Positions 8,173 to 17,578 are shown, counted from the first letter of the stretch. The stretch: DNA of 64,000 nt from Sphingopyxis sp. UBA6723 (GCF_002454115.1 NZ_DKIH01000010.1:1-64000); one strand, 5' to 3'. Notes: generated by a model not told the origin, from the sequence alone. A program made the numbers and translations.

Positions 8173-8493
8173 ATGGCTGGTGCGATGATGCGACTGCTGG
8201 TGATTGTGGGCGTGCTGCTTTGCACCCTGCAATTCTGTGAGCCCGCGTCCGCGCATATTGCCGATCAAGGCACCGCCTATTCGCTGGACAGGGACGGCGG
8301 CAAGCAAGTGCCGGGCGAACCGGCAAAGAAATTCGCCCATAGCGGCCATCATCATTGCCCCATGGCGCCGGACCAGCATCAGACGGTCAGCGAAGCCCCG
8401 CTGGCCCCGGCGCGTGGGCCACTATTTGCCGCGCCGGTCGTGCAGCGACCATCGCGCGTCCTGCCGCCCCTTCTCGACCCGCCCCTCGCCTGA
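8173..8493 (+). CDS. small secreted His-rich protein upstream of czcC
   Basis: This is a 106-residue protein with a signal peptide of about 27 residues ending in ASAH. The cluster AHSGHHHCPMAPDQH at about 55-69 is suited to binding zinc, cobalt or copper. The C-terminal third is Pro/Ala-rich. It is preceded by AGGGGG and lies 59 bp before the CzcC-like gene. Small periplasmic proteins at this position in czc operons (such as CzcI) are thought to tune pump expression or bind metal, but I see no clear homology to CzcI. Function is inferred from composition and position. Confidence 0.65.
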   Translation: MAGAMMRLLVIVGVLLCTLQFCEPASAHIADQGTAYSLDRDGGKQVPGEPAKKFAHSGHHHCPMAPDQHQTVSEAPLAPARGPLFAAPVVQRPSRVLPPLLDPPLA

Positions 8494-8552
8494 CGTCTTG
8501 ACGCGCTCGCGCATTCGCGCGGCGATCTATCGGCTCAATCGAGGATGGAATT

Positions 8553-9824
8553 ATGTACAGGATCGTTGTTGCCCTCGTGGCAGCCACATCGTGCGTTGCG
8601 ATAGCGCAGGCACAGGAGGTCGGCACCGAAAGCCGGCAGATATCAGGACCGCTCCTGACGCTCGACGAGGCGGTTGCGCTCGCGGGCGGCAGCGCGCCCG
8701 CGGCGGAAGCCGCAGCGGCGGACGTTGATGCCGCAAGCGCAGCCCGCCGAGTCGCGGGGCTGCGCCCCAACCCAGCGCTTTCGGTCGAAGTCGAGAATTT
8801 CGTCGGCACCGGGCCCTATAATGGCGTCAATGGCGCCGATATCACGGCAAGCGTCGCGATCCCGCTCGAACTCGGCGGCAAGCGGCAGGCCCGGATCGCG
8901 GTTGCCGATGCGGCGGCGCACCGCGCGCAAATCGCGCAGGCGATTGCGCAGGCCGATATCCGGTTCCAGGTCACCGAACTCTATATCCAGGCCTCGGCCG
9001 CCGAAGTGCGTGTCGCGATTGCCGAGGACCAATATCGTATCGCCGGCGACACGGCGCGCGCCGCGACCATAAGAGTGCAAGCGGGGCGCGCCTCGCCGCT
9101 CGAACAAGAACGCGCCGAAGTCGCGCGCCTGACCGCCGAAACCGAGGCCGAGAAAGCGCGCCGCCTCGCCGATGCCGCGCGCGCCAGTCTCGCGCGCCGC
9201 ATTGGCCGCCCGGTCACCGGCCCGCTCGATGTCGCGGTACTCGGCGGCCCCGGAAGCGGCACCATGGGTCCGCCCCGCCCTGTATCGGCGGCTGGCACGC
9301 TCGCGCTGGCGGCGGCCGATGCCGACCTCGCCACCGCGGATGCCGGCGTCGAACTGGCGCGTTCGCAGCGCGTGCCCGATCTTACCGTCGGGCCGGGCGT
9401 TCGCCGGCTCGAAGCCACCAACGATGTCGCTGCGGTGTTCAGCGTCTCGGTGCCGCTGCCGCTGTTCAACAACGGACGCGCCGCGGTCGACCAGGCGAAT
9501 GCCGAACGGCGGCGTGCCGACGCGCAGCGCCGCGTCACCGCGCTCGATATCGAGCAGAAGATCAGCGACGCCGAAGTCGAGGCTGCCAATGCGGCCGCGG
9601 CGGCGCGCGTCGCGAGCGGCCCCGCTCTGTCCTCGGCCATGGAAGCCGCGCGCATTGCGCGCATCGGCTACCGCGAGGGCAAGTTCGGACAGCTCGAACT
9701 GCTCGATGCCGAACGGACGCTGACCGAGATGCGCTCCGCGTCGATCGAAGCCCTCGCCTCCTATCAACTCGCCAAGGCCCGGTTGGAACGCCTGACGGCT
9801 CCCGCGCCGCTCGAAGGAAATTGA
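8553..9824 (+). CDS. czcC: CzcC-like outer-membrane efflux protein
   Basis: This 423-residue TolC-family protein has a signal peptide (cleavage near AQAQ, about residue 21) and two OEP repeats. Typical features are LTLDEAVALA near the mature N-terminus, RPNPALSVEVENF, and EGKFGQLELLDAERTL near the end. It should form the outer-membrane channel of a divalent-cation RND pump. It lies 4 bp before the adaptor gene. It differs clearly from the TolC-like protein at 504-1733, so the two pump systems each have their own channel. Confidence 0.9.
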   Translation: MYRIVVALVAATSCVAIAQAQEVGTESRQISGPLLTLDEAVALAGGSAPAAEAAAADVDAASAARRVAGLRPNPALSVEVENFVGTGPYNGVNGADITASVAIPLELGGKRQARIAVADAAAHRAQIAQAIAQADIRFQVTELYIQASAAEVRVAIAEDQYRIAGDTARAATIRVQAGRASPLEQERAEVARLTAETEAEKARRLADAARASLARRIGRPVTGPLDVAVLGGPGSGTMGPPRPVSAAGTLALAAADADLATADAGVELARSQRVPDLTVGPGVRRLEATNDVAAVFSVSVPLPLFNNGRAAVDQANAERRRADAQRRVTALDIEQKISDAEVEAANAAAAARVASGPALSSAMEAARIARIGYREGKFGQLELLDAERTLTEMRSASIEALASYQLAKARLERLTAPAPLEGN

Positions 9825-9828
9825 CCCG

Positions 9829-10977
9829 ATGACTATCACTATCAACCGAAAGCTGCTGCTCGCCGCGACGCTGCCGCTGTTCCTCGCCGCCTGCGGTGGC
9901 GGCGAGACCGCCAAACCCGCCGACGAGCATGGCGAGGAAGAGGCCGGCCATGCCGACGAGGGCAAGATCACCCTCACCAACGAGCAGATCAAGATCGCGG
10001 GGATCGCGCTCGGCAGCCCGACCATCGGCAGCGCCGGCGCGCTGCAATTGCCCGCAACGATCGAAGGCGATCCGCAAGGAACGCAGGCCGTGTCGGCCGC
10101 GATCGGCGGGCGGATCGTCGCGCTCAACCGCAATCTCGGACAGAGCGTCGGCCGTGGGCAGACGCTTGCGATTGTCGAGAGCCGCGAGGCCGCGCAGCTC
10201 CAGGGCGAGGTGCAGGCCACGCGTGCCCGATTAGCGCTTGCCAACTCCAATCTCGCACGCGAGGAGCGGCTGTTCGCACAGCGCGTGTCGCCCGAGCAGG
10301 ATGTGATTGCGGCACGCACGGCCGCGACCGAAGCCAGGATCGCCTATCAACTCGCGCAGCAGCAGGTATCCGCCGCAGGGGGCGGCGGCGGCCAGCTCAA
10401 CCGGATTGCCATTACCGCGCCGATTTCGGGCCAGGTAATCGCGCGCAGCGTGGTGCTCGGTCAGACGGTTCCCGCCGATGCAGAACTCTATCGCATCGCC
10501 AACCTCTCGAGCGTTTCGCTCTCGCTGAACCTCCAGCCCGCCGACGCCGGTCGTATCCGGCCCGGCGCCGTCGTCTCGGTGAGCGCGCCTGGACGCCAGG
10601 CGACCGGCAAGATCAGCTTCGTCTCGCCCGCGCTCGATCCGGCCACGAAGCTCGTGCCCGCAATCGCGATCCTCGACAATCGCGCCGGCCAATGGCGCGT
10701 CGGCGAAGCCGTGACCGCCTCGGTCGCGCTGGCTGCGAGCGGCGGCGTCGGCTCGATCAGCGTTCCCGCGACCGCGATCCAGACCGTCGAGGGCAAGAGC
10801 GTCGTGTTCGTGCGTACCAAGGACGGGTTCGAGGCTGTCCCCGTGGTGCTCGGCGACCGCGCGGGAGCCAATGTCATCGTCCGCTCCGGGCTCAAGGGCA
10901 CCGAGCAGATCGCCATCACCAACAGCTTTTCGCTCAAGGCCGAGATCGGCAAGGGCGAAGCAGGCGATGAGGACTAA
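9829..10977 (+). CDS. czcB: CzcB-like membrane-fusion lipoprotein
   Basis: This is a 382-residue periplasmic adaptor with a lipobox (FLAAC, Cys22). An acidic, mildly His-containing linker (DEHGEEEAGHADEG) may bind metal. Barrel-sandwich, coiled-coil hairpin (about residues 110-180) and beta-barrel domains follow, the last with APISGQVIARSV. Unlike the copper adaptor at 1730, it has no N-terminal YHYDPM-type metal module. It lies 4 bp after czcC and 3 bp before czcA. Confidence 0.9.
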   Translation: MTITINRKLLLAATLPLFLAACGGGETAKPADEHGEEEAGHADEGKITLTNEQIKIAGIALGSPTIGSAGALQLPATIEGDPQGTQAVSAAIGGRIVALNRNLGQSVGRGQTLAIVESREAAQLQGEVQATRARLALANSNLAREERLFAQRVSPEQDVIAARTAATEARIAYQLAQQQVSAAGGGGGQLNRIAITAPISGQVIARSVVLGQTVPADAELYRIANLSSVSLSLNLQPADAGRIRPGAVVSVSAPGRQATGKISFVSPALDPATKLVPAIAILDNRAGQWRVGEAVTASVALAASGGVGSISVPATAIQTVEGKSVVFVRTKDGFEAVPVVLGDRAGANVIVRSGLKGTEQIAITNSFSLKAEIGKGEAGDED

Positions 10978-10980
10978 GCC

Positions 10981-13900
10981 ATGATCGCTCGTATCGTTAC
11001 CTGGGCGGTCGAAAAGCGCTGGCTTGTCGTCCTGCTCACCGCCATCGCCGCCATAATCGGGGCGACAGCATTGTCGCGCCTGCCGATCGACGCGGTTCCC
11101 GACATCACCAACAACCAGATCCAGATCAACGTCCGCGCCCCCGCGCTCTCGCCCGAACTCGTCGAGAAGCAGGTCGCCTTCCCGATCGAGACCGCGCTCG
11201 CGGGGATCCCCGGCCTCGATCACACAAGGTCGCTGAGCCGCAACGGCTTCGCGCAGGTCACCGCGGTCTTCGACGATTCGACCGACATTTATTTCGCGCG
11301 CCAGCAGGTCGGCGAACGCCTCAACGAGGCAACCGAGAATATACCCGACGGGGTTCGCCCGGAGATGGGGCCGATCGCGACGGGTCTCGGCGACGTCTAT
11401 ATGTGGACGGTCCGCCTCGCGCACCGCAAAGACGATGCGCACAAGGCCGGCGAGCCCGGCCTCCAGCCTGACGGCAGCTATGTGACCCCCGAAGGCGAAC
11501 GGCTCGTCACCGAGGCCGACAAGTCGACCTATCTTCGCACGACGCAGGACTGGATCGTCACGCCGCTCGTCCGGACGGTTCCCGGCGTCGCGGGCGTCGA
11601 TGCGATCGGCGGCTATTCGAAGCAGTATCTGGTCGTTCCCGACGTGCAGCGCCTCGCCGCGCTCGACCTCAGCCTCACCGAGCTCGCCGAAGCCCTCGAA
11701 CGCAACAATAGTGCGGTCGGCGGCGGCGTCGTCGAGCGCAATGGCGAAGGGCTCGCCGTTCGTTCGGACGCGTTGGTCCGCGACACCGCCGAGCTGGCAC
11801 GCACCGTCGTCGCAACGCGCGCGGGCGTTCCGATCACGCTCGACCAGGTGGCGACGGTCCGCACCGGACAGGCGGTTCGCATGGGTTCAGCCTCTGAAAA
11901 TGGCACCGAAGTCGTCGTCGGCACCGCGGTCATGCGCATCGGCGAGAACAGCCGGACGGTCGCGACCGCGGTCGCAGACCGGCTGAAGGAGGTAAACGCC
12001 TCGCTGCCGCCCGATGTCGTTATCGAGCCGGCGCTCGATCGTACCAAGCTCGTCAATTCGACGATCTGGACGGTCGGCAAGAACCTGACCGAGGGTGCGC
12101 TGCTCGTCATTGTCGTGCTTTTCCTGCTGCTCGGCAATTTCCGCGCAGCGCTGATCGCGGCGCTCGTCATCCCGATCACGATGCTGCTCACCAGCTTCGG
12201 CATGCTGCGCGCCGGCGTCTCGGCGAACCTGATGAGCCTCGGCGCACTCGACTTCGGCCTCATCGTCGATGGCGCCGTCATCATCGTCGAGAATGCGCTG
12301 CGGCGCATGGCCGACCTCCAGCATCGCCACGGCCGCATCCTGACCGTCCAGGAACGTCTCGCGACCGTTGCATCGGCCGCGCGCGAGATGGTGCGACCGT
12401 CTGTCTACGGGCAGGCGATCATCATCCTCGTCTATGTGCCCTTGCTCACCTTGAGCGGGGTCGAGGGCAAGACCTTCATCCCGATGGCGCTGACCGTGAT
12501 CATCGCGCTCGCTTTCGCCTTCATCCTCTCGCTCACATTCGTCCCCGCCGCGATCGCGATCTGGCTTTCGAAGCGGGTCGAAGAAAAAGAGGGCCGCATC
12601 ATGGCGTGGCTGAAGCAACGCTACGAGCCGGGTCTCGACCGCGCGATTAGCAAGCCCAAGATCACCCTCGGCGCGGGCATCGGGGGGTTCGTCATCGCGA
12701 TCCTCGCCTTCTTCTCACTCGGCCAGGTCTTCCTGCCGCAGCTCGACGAGGGAGATCTCCTGATCCAGGCGTTTCGCGTGCCCTCGACGTCCGTCGAACA
12801 GAGCCAGGCCATGCAAGTGCCGATCGAGCGGATGCTCGCAAGGCAGCCCGAGGTCGCGATCGTCTTCTCGAAGACCGGCACGGCGGACCTCGCGTCCGAT
12901 CCGATGCCGCCCAACGCGACCGACAATTTCGTGATCCTCAAGCCTCGCAAAGAATGGCCCGACCCAAGCCTCCCCAAGGCCGAACTCGTCGAGCGGCTGG
13001 AGAAGGAACTGAACAAGATCCCGGGCAATGCCTATGAGATCACTCAGCCGATCCAGATGCGCTTCAACGAGCTGATTGCGGGCGTGCGCGGTGACATTGC
13101 GATCAAGGTCTATGGCGACGACTTCGACGCGATGAACGCGACCGCGCAGCAAGTCGCCGCAATCTTGCGGAAGACCGAAGGCGCGAGCGACGTGCGCGTC
13201 GAAGAAACCGAAGGTCTCTCGATGCTCGACATTCGGGCGAACCGCGACGCGATGGCGCGGCTCGGCGTCAGCGCGCGTGACGTGCAGGATGTCGTCACCG
13301 CAACGATCGGCGGCCGCGAGGCCGGCACGATCTTCGAAGGCGACCGGCGCTTCCCGATCGTCATCCGGCTGTCCGACGCGCAGCGCGCTGACCTGTCGGT
13401 GCTCGAACAGGTACAGGTCCCGGTGGCGGGCGGCGCCTTCGTGCCGCTTGCGAGCGTCGCCGATATCCGTATCGTCGAGGGACCGAACCAGATCAGCCGC
13501 GAAAACGGGAAGAGGCGCGTCGTCGTCCAGGCCAACGTCCGCGGCCGCGCGATCTCCGACGTCGTGGCCGACGCCAAGGCCGGCATCGCTAAGGATGTTC
13601 GCCTCCCCGCCGGCAGCTACCTTGAATGGGGCGGCCAGTTCGAGAATCTCGCCTCCGCACGCGACCGGCTTCAGCTCGTCGTCCCGGCCTGCTTCATCCT
13701 GATCCTGCTGCTGCTCTATGGCGCGCTTCGATCGTCGCGCGATGCGGCGATCGTGTTCACCGGGGTTCCGCTGGCACTGATCGGCGGCGTGCTAGCACTG
13801 TTCCTGCGCGGGATGGACTTCTCCATCTCGGCAGCAGTCGGGTTCATCGCGCTCTCGGGTATCGCGGTGCTCAACGGCCTCGTGATGGTGTCGTCGATCC

Positions 13901-14208
13901 AGGAACTGATGCGCTCGGGCATGGCGCGGGCCGAAGCCGCAAGGCAAGGCGCGCTCATGCGCCTTCGCCCCGTCGTGATGACCGCGCTCGTCGCCAGCCT
14001 CGGGTTCGTGCCGATGGCGCTCGCGACCGGCGCGGGCGCCGAAGTGCAGAAGCCGCTCGCGACGGTGGTGATTGGGGGACTGATCTCGGCGACCCTGCTC
14101 ACGCTCTTCGTACTTCCGACCCTCTATGCCCGCTATGGCAGCCGGGAAGCCGACCTGCGGGAAGATCATTTGCAGTACGACGACAGCCTATCTGCGAGCA
14201 CCCCCTAA
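10981..14208 (+). CDS. czcA: CzcA-like heavy-metal RND efflux pump
   Basis: The 1075-residue permease has twelve membrane segments. The proton-relay helix contains DFGLIVDGAVIIVEN, with the two Asp and one Glu characteristic of Zn/Co/Cd exporters (HME1 class), unlike the CusA-like pump at 2956. The CusA Met positions are absent here (GDLLIQAFRVPS replaces the Met-containing motif). An insertion at about residues 145-175 is rich in charged residues. It is the last confident gene of the metal block. The stop codon TAA overlaps a possible ATG for a 64-residue open frame that I do not consider convincing. Confidence 0.92.
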   Translation: MIARIVTWAVEKRWLVVLLTAIAAIIGATALSRLPIDAVPDITNNQIQINVRAPALSPELVEKQVAFPIETALAGIPGLDHTRSLSRNGFAQVTAVFDDSTDIYFARQQVGERLNEATENIPDGVRPEMGPIATGLGDVYMWTVRLAHRKDDAHKAGEPGLQPDGSYVTPEGERLVTEADKSTYLRTTQDWIVTPLVRTVPGVAGVDAIGGYSKQYLVVPDVQRLAALDLSLTELAEALERNNSAVGGGVVERNGEGLAVRSDALVRDTAELARTVVATRAGVPITLDQVATVRTGQAVRMGSASENGTEVVVGTAVMRIGENSRTVATAVADRLKEVNASLPPDVVIEPALDRTKLVNSTIWTVGKNLTEGALLVIVVLFLLLGNFRAALIAALVIPITMLLTSFGMLRAGVSANLMSLGALDFGLIVDGAVIIVENALRRMADLQHRHGRILTVQERLATVASAAREMVRPSVYGQAIIILVYVPLLTLSGVEGKTFIPMALTVIIALAFAFILSLTFVPAAIAIWLSKRVEEKEGRIMAWLKQRYEPGLDRAISKPKITLGAGIGGFVIAILAFFSLGQVFLPQLDEGDLLIQAFRVPSTSVEQSQAMQVPIERMLARQPEVAIVFSKTGTADLASDPMPPNATDNFVILKPRKEWPDPSLPKAELVERLEKELNKIPGNAYEITQPIQMRFNELIAGVRGDIAIKVYGDDFDAMNATAQQVAAILRKTEGASDVRVEETEGLSMLDIRANRDAMARLGVSARDVQDVVTATIGGREAGTIFEGDRRFPIVIRLSDAQRADLSVLEQVQVPVAGGAFVPLASVADIRIVEGPNQISRENGKRRVVVQANVRGRAISDVVADAKAGIAKDVRLPAGSYLEWGGQFENLASARDRLQLVVPACFILILLLLYGALRSSRDAAIVFTGVPLALIGGVLALFLRGMDFSISAAVGFIALSGIAVLNGLVMVSSIQELMRSGMARAEAARQGALMRLRPVVMTALVASLGFVPMALATGAGAEVQKPLATVVIGGLISATLLTLFVLPTLYARYGSREADLREDHLQYDDSLSASTP

Positions 14209-14943
14209 TGATCAGCACGACAAGACGCGCGGCACGCAAGGCTGCGGTTCTGTTGAACCGGCGGGCGACCATGCTGCTCGCTGGCGCCCGGGCGCCGATT
14301 CTCGACGACTTCGTGAACAGGTTGCCACATTGCCCGGCGATTCACATCGTAAGGGATCAGAATTCTAAAAATCTGGATCCAGGTCCAGCCCGGAACGGAT
14401 GAGGTGCTCGTCACCGGAAGCGCCCAACGAGCCGGGACGAGCAGAGTCGTAAACCGCGGGCATCTTCACGCTTCCGCCGACATCGTCGGTGGAAGCGAGT
14501 CGATCATCGCAGACGCGCGCTAGACCTGTCCGATTTCCCCGTGCGTTAGATATTCCGCCCGGTTCGGCGTATCTATACCGATTTGAACATCTATCTGCTC
14601 CGCAACCGCTTGGCTGGAGTGGGTGGAAATCGCTGCCGGAGAACATGACAACGTCCTCTTCCGCCTCGGCCGGGCAGCCGTTTCCGAAGGGGTCACGCCG
14701 TTGGCGTTCCACTCCAGCAATTTTGACGCAACCCAGCCGATCGGAGGGACCGACTCATTCTACTGCGCGCTTGGGCCCCGATCCGGTAGTTGCAGCACGC
14801 TAAGCGCCAATCCTTTCCTAGACACACCCGTCGGCTCGCCGTCATCATATTACGTCCTTATTACGCGAGACGAAATGCGGCTCGACGTAACGCGGCATAT
14901 TACGCCGCCTTTTGGCGTAAGTGACTGGAATTACTAGGAAAAC
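14209..14943. other. gene-poor, lower-GC segment between the metal operon and tRNA-Gly
   Basis: About 735 bp without a convincing gene. Open frames at 14208-14402 (64 aa, overlapping the czcA stop) and 14623-14937 (104 aa) have no recognisable domain, weak codon bias and no clear ribosome binding site. The segment is visibly more AT-rich than its neighbours, especially after 14820. It ends exactly at the 3' end of a tRNA gene. I read it as a relic or attachment-region segment of an integrated island. No integrase fragment could be recognised. Confidence 0.5.
14850..14920. repeat. cluster of five TTACG motifs next to tRNA-Gly 3' end
   Basis: TTACG occurs at 14850-14854, 14861-14865 and 14900-14904, and its complement CGTAA at 14886-14890 and 14916-14920. 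TTACGCC (14900) and GGCGTAA (14914) make a 7-bp inverted repeat with a 7-base loop. Repeated short sites beside a tRNA 3' end resemble integrase arm-type sites, but this is only a positional inference. Confidence 0.4.
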
Positions 14944-15018
14944 TGGAGCGGGCGAAGGGATTCGAACCCTCGACCCCAACCTTGGCAAGGTTGTGCTCTA
15001 CCCCTGAGCTACGCCCGC
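14944..15018 (-). tRNA. tRNA-Gly (anticodon GCC)
   Basis: On the minus strand the acceptor strand GCGGGCG (15018-15012) pairs with CGCCCGC (14954-14948), followed by discriminator T and an encoded CCA (14946-14944). The anticodon arm has the loop TTGCCAA, giving anticodon GCC. The T arm contains GGTTCGAATCC. All arms fold. The 3' end faces the metal block. Confidence 0.97.
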
Positions 15019-15189
15019 TCTGGCGGCTGAAACCGGTCGGTTCCAGCGGGTGAGGCGGGCGCTTAGCATCGGGTTTTTGAGTCGGCAACCCCCCTTCATG
15101 CTTTTCGCATCTTATCGCGGGCGAAGGGTTGGCATATTCGCCGCAATTCCCACATAGATGGTCCGGCATTTTGAACAGGAGCATGACGC

Positions 15190-16101
15190 GTGGCCACTTT
15201 GGGTCTGAACCCCACCGAGAAGGAAGCCGTCGAAGCCTTCCGCCGCGACGTCGTCGAGCCGTCGATGACCAAATTGGTGATCCTGGATTTCTGGGCCGAA
15301 TGGTGCGGGCCGTGCAAGCAGCTGACCCCGATCCTGGAAAAGGTCGCCGCCGATTATGCCGACAAGGGCGTGCTGCTCGCCAAGATCGACGTCGATGCGA
15401 ATCGTTTCATCGCCAGCCAGTTTCAGGTGCAGTCGATCCCGACCGTTTATGCGATTTTCCAGGGCCAGCCGGTCGCCAACCTGACCAACGCGCGCACCGA
15501 AAGCCAGTTGAAGACGATGCTCGACCAGCTGCTCGCGCAGCTGCCGATCGAAAGCGAAGCGACGGCGCGCGCGGTCGAGATTGCGCCGCTGATCGACATG
15601 GGCGAGTCCGTCTTGGCCGAAGGCGACGGTGAACGCGCTGCCAGCATCTTCGGCCAGATCCTCGAGATGGCCCCCGACAACGCCGCGGCGCATGGCGGGC
15701 TGGTCCGCGCCTTTGTCCTCGCGGGTGACCTGACCAGCGCGCAGGGCGCGCTCGACATGGTACCGGCCGACATCGCCCACGATCCTGCGATTGCGCAGGC
15801 GAAAAGCGCGCTGGCACTCGCCGCCGATGCGCCCGACGCGGGTGAGCTAGCAGCGTTCGAAGCGGCGGTCGCCGCCAACCCCGACGACCATCAGGCGCGC
15901 TTCGACCTGGCCAGCGCGCAGATCGGCGCGGGCCAGCGCGACGCCGCCGCCGACAATCTGCTCCACATCGTTGCCGCCGATCGCGAATGGCAGGAAGACG
16001 CCGCGCGCGCCAAACTGCTGTCGCTGTTCGAAGCCGTCGGGCTGGAAGATCCCTGGGTCGCCGCCCAGCGCCGCCGCCTGTCGCTGATCCTGTTCGGCTG
16101 A
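15190..16101 (+). CDS. YbbN-like thioredoxin domain protein with TPR tail
   Basis: This 303-residue protein has an N-terminal thioredoxin fold with an intact WCGPCK motif (Cys39, Cys42) and a cis-Pro in QSIPTV. The C-terminal two thirds are Ala-rich helical pairs resembling TPR/TPR-like repeats, as in CnoX/YbbN co-chaperones that protect proteins during oxidative stress. It starts at GTG (15190). It overlaps the following Lon-domain gene by one base, suggesting a shared protein-quality-control transcript. Confidence 0.88.
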   Translation: MATLGLNPTEKEAVEAFRRDVVEPSMTKLVILDFWAEWCGPCKQLTPILEKVAADYADKGVLLAKIDVDANRFIASQFQVQSIPTVYAIFQGQPVANLTNARTESQLKTMLDQLLAQLPIESEATARAVEIAPLIDMGESVLAEGDGERAASIFGQILEMAPDNAAAHGGLVRAFVLAGDLTSAQGALDMVPADIAHDPAIAQAKSALALAADAPDAGELAAFEAAVAANPDDHQARFDLASAQIGAGQRDAAADNLLHIVAADREWQEDAARAKLLSLFEAVGLEDPWVAAQRRRLSLILFG

Positions 16102-16751
16102 TGGGCGACACCGCGCCCCTGACCATCCAGCGGATCGCAATCTTTCCGCTGCCCGGCGCGGTGCTGTTTCCTGGGCTGCACCTGCCGCTGCATATTTTCG
16201 AGCCGCGCTATTCGGCGATGGTGCAGGAGGTGCTGGCGCGCGACCGCCAGATCGGGATGATCCAGCCGCGGATGCTGCCTGGCGACGAGAGCCGTGAGCC
16301 GCCTGCGCTGTATGACGTCGGCTGCGTCGGCCGGATTGTCGATGTCGAAGCGCTGGACGAGGGGCGCTTCAATCTGGTGCTCGAAGGCGTAGCACGGTTT
16401 CGCGTCCGCCGCGAACTCGATGTCATCACGCCCTTTCGTCAGGTCGAGGCCGAGATTGAGGCCGAGCTTGAGGACGACGCCGTGCTGTCGAGTGTCGAGC
16501 GCGCCAGCCTGGAGCGCGAGGCCAAGCGCTTTGCCGCGCGGCAGGGCTATGTCGTCGATTGGGATTCGGTAGGCCAGCTCGACGATGCGACGCTGGTCAA
16601 TGGGATCGCGCAGGTGGCACCGTTCGATGCTGCTGCGAAACAGGCATTGCTGGAAGCGACCCCGATCGATGCGCGCGCTGAGCTGGTCGTTCAGCTGATG
16701 CAGTTTTTCGGGCGTTACGACAGCGACGACGGCCGCGCCACGCTGCAATAA
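16101..16751 (+). CDS. Lon substrate-binding (LAN) domain protein
   Basis: This 216-residue protein consists essentially of the N-terminal domain of Lon protease: IAIFPLPGAVLFPG, LPLHIFEPRY, IGMIQPR, GCVGRI, and a helical C-terminal half. There is no ATPase or protease domain. Its function is not established; it may bind unfolded protein. The start at 16101 overlaps the upstream stop (TGATG), so translation is coupled to the YbbN-like gene. Confidence 0.88.
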   Translation: MGDTAPLTIQRIAIFPLPGAVLFPGLHLPLHIFEPRYSAMVQEVLARDRQIGMIQPRMLPGDESREPPALYDVGCVGRIVDVEALDEGRFNLVLEGVARFRVRRELDVITPFRQVEAEIEAELEDDAVLSSVERASLEREAKRFAARQGYVVDWDSVGQLDDATLVNGIAQVAPFDAAAKQALLEATPIDARAELVVQLMQFFGRYDSDDGRATLQ

Positions 16752-16759
16752 TCGGGCGC

Positions 16760-17461
16760 TCAGTTCAATTTGCGAGGCGCTGCGTAGCGCGTAATATCCG
16801 TCAGCGCGCGGCGCACGATATGGCGGTCGCTTTCGCGCAGCCGTTCTGCGACTTCGTTTACCCTGAGCTGATCGCGGACCAGTGCCGTTTCGGCGGCGAG
16901 GCGCGCCGCGATGCGATCCTTATCGGCCCGCGGAGCGCGCGACAGGGTGGTGCGGCGACGCGCTGCCCATTCGGCGACCAGCCGGTCGGCGACGAGGGCG
17001 GCAAGGCTGTCGCGCGCCGCTCCTTCGGTCGCCGCTTCAGCGATAGGATCGATCAGCCAGTCGTCGGCGCCGTCGGCCTGAAGCGCATCGAGCGACAGCG
17101 TCGCGGTGACGTGCCGCCGCCCCGCCGAGCGCTGGTCGCCGTGCAGGCGGAGGCGCAGCGCCTGTAGTTCGGCGCGCAGCTGCCAGTTCACATAGGTGGT
17201 GAAGCGCGCCCGCGCCGGATCATAGCGTTCGGCGGCGCGGTGCAGCGCGATGGCGCACACCTGCGCCGCATCGTCGGCGACGTCGCTGAGCCCATAGCTG
17301 CGGGTGAAGTAGCGGATGCGCGGCGCTGCCAGAGCCGCGAGCCGCGCGAATGCCCGATCGGCGAGTGCCCGCGCTCGCGCGCCCGGCGCCGCGTCGAGTG
17401 CGGTTCGCGCCTGGATATAGTCTTTCACAGCTGTTTCGAGCGCGTCACTTTTTGCCGACAT
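16760..17461 (-). CDS. small sigma-70-like protein
   Basis: A 233-residue protein. Residues about 55-115 (DVADDAAQVCAIALHRAAERYDPARARFTTYVNWQLRAELQ) resemble sigma region 2, including the FTTYVNWQLRAEL segment matching region 2.3-2.4 of RpoH-like factors. A weak helix-turn-helix near residues 200-225 (NEVAERLRESDRHIVRRAL) could be region 4. I start at the ATG at 17461; the upstream extension is Arg/His-rich and unlike a protein N-terminus. It could be a divergent alternative sigma factor or a sigma-derived regulator. Convergent with the Lon-domain gene, 9 bp apart. Confidence 0.6.
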   Translation of the reverse strand: MSAKSDALETAVKDYIQARTALDAAPGARARALADRAFARLAALAAPRIRYFTRSYGLSDVADDAAQVCAIALHRAAERYDPARARFTTYVNWQLRAELQALRLRLHGDQRSAGRRHVTATLSLDALQADGADDWLIDPIAEAATEGAARDSLAALVADRLVAEWAARRRTTLSRAPRADKDRIAARLAAETALVRDQLRVNEVAERLRESDRHIVRRALTDITRYAAPRKLN

Positions 17462-17578
17462 GGTCCGTCCCCATCGTACCGCGGCAGGGTGCCGCTTGGG
17501 CCGGGATAGGGAAAGATGATGAGCGGCAGACTGATGGTGGGGTAGGTAGAAATACCTATATGGGCGCTTCCCCATTTG

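Noticed and set aside
8643..10319. 558-residue open frame antisense to czcC and czcB
   Set aside because: It mirrors the codon structure of the real genes on the other strand, has no recognisable domain and low-complexity Arg/Ala/Gly content. GC-rich coding DNA routinely leaves the opposite strand open.
14623..14937. 104-residue open frame before tRNA-Gly
   Set aside because: There is no good ribosome binding site, no recognisable domain and codon use unlike neighbouring genes. It is left inside the gene-poor segment description.
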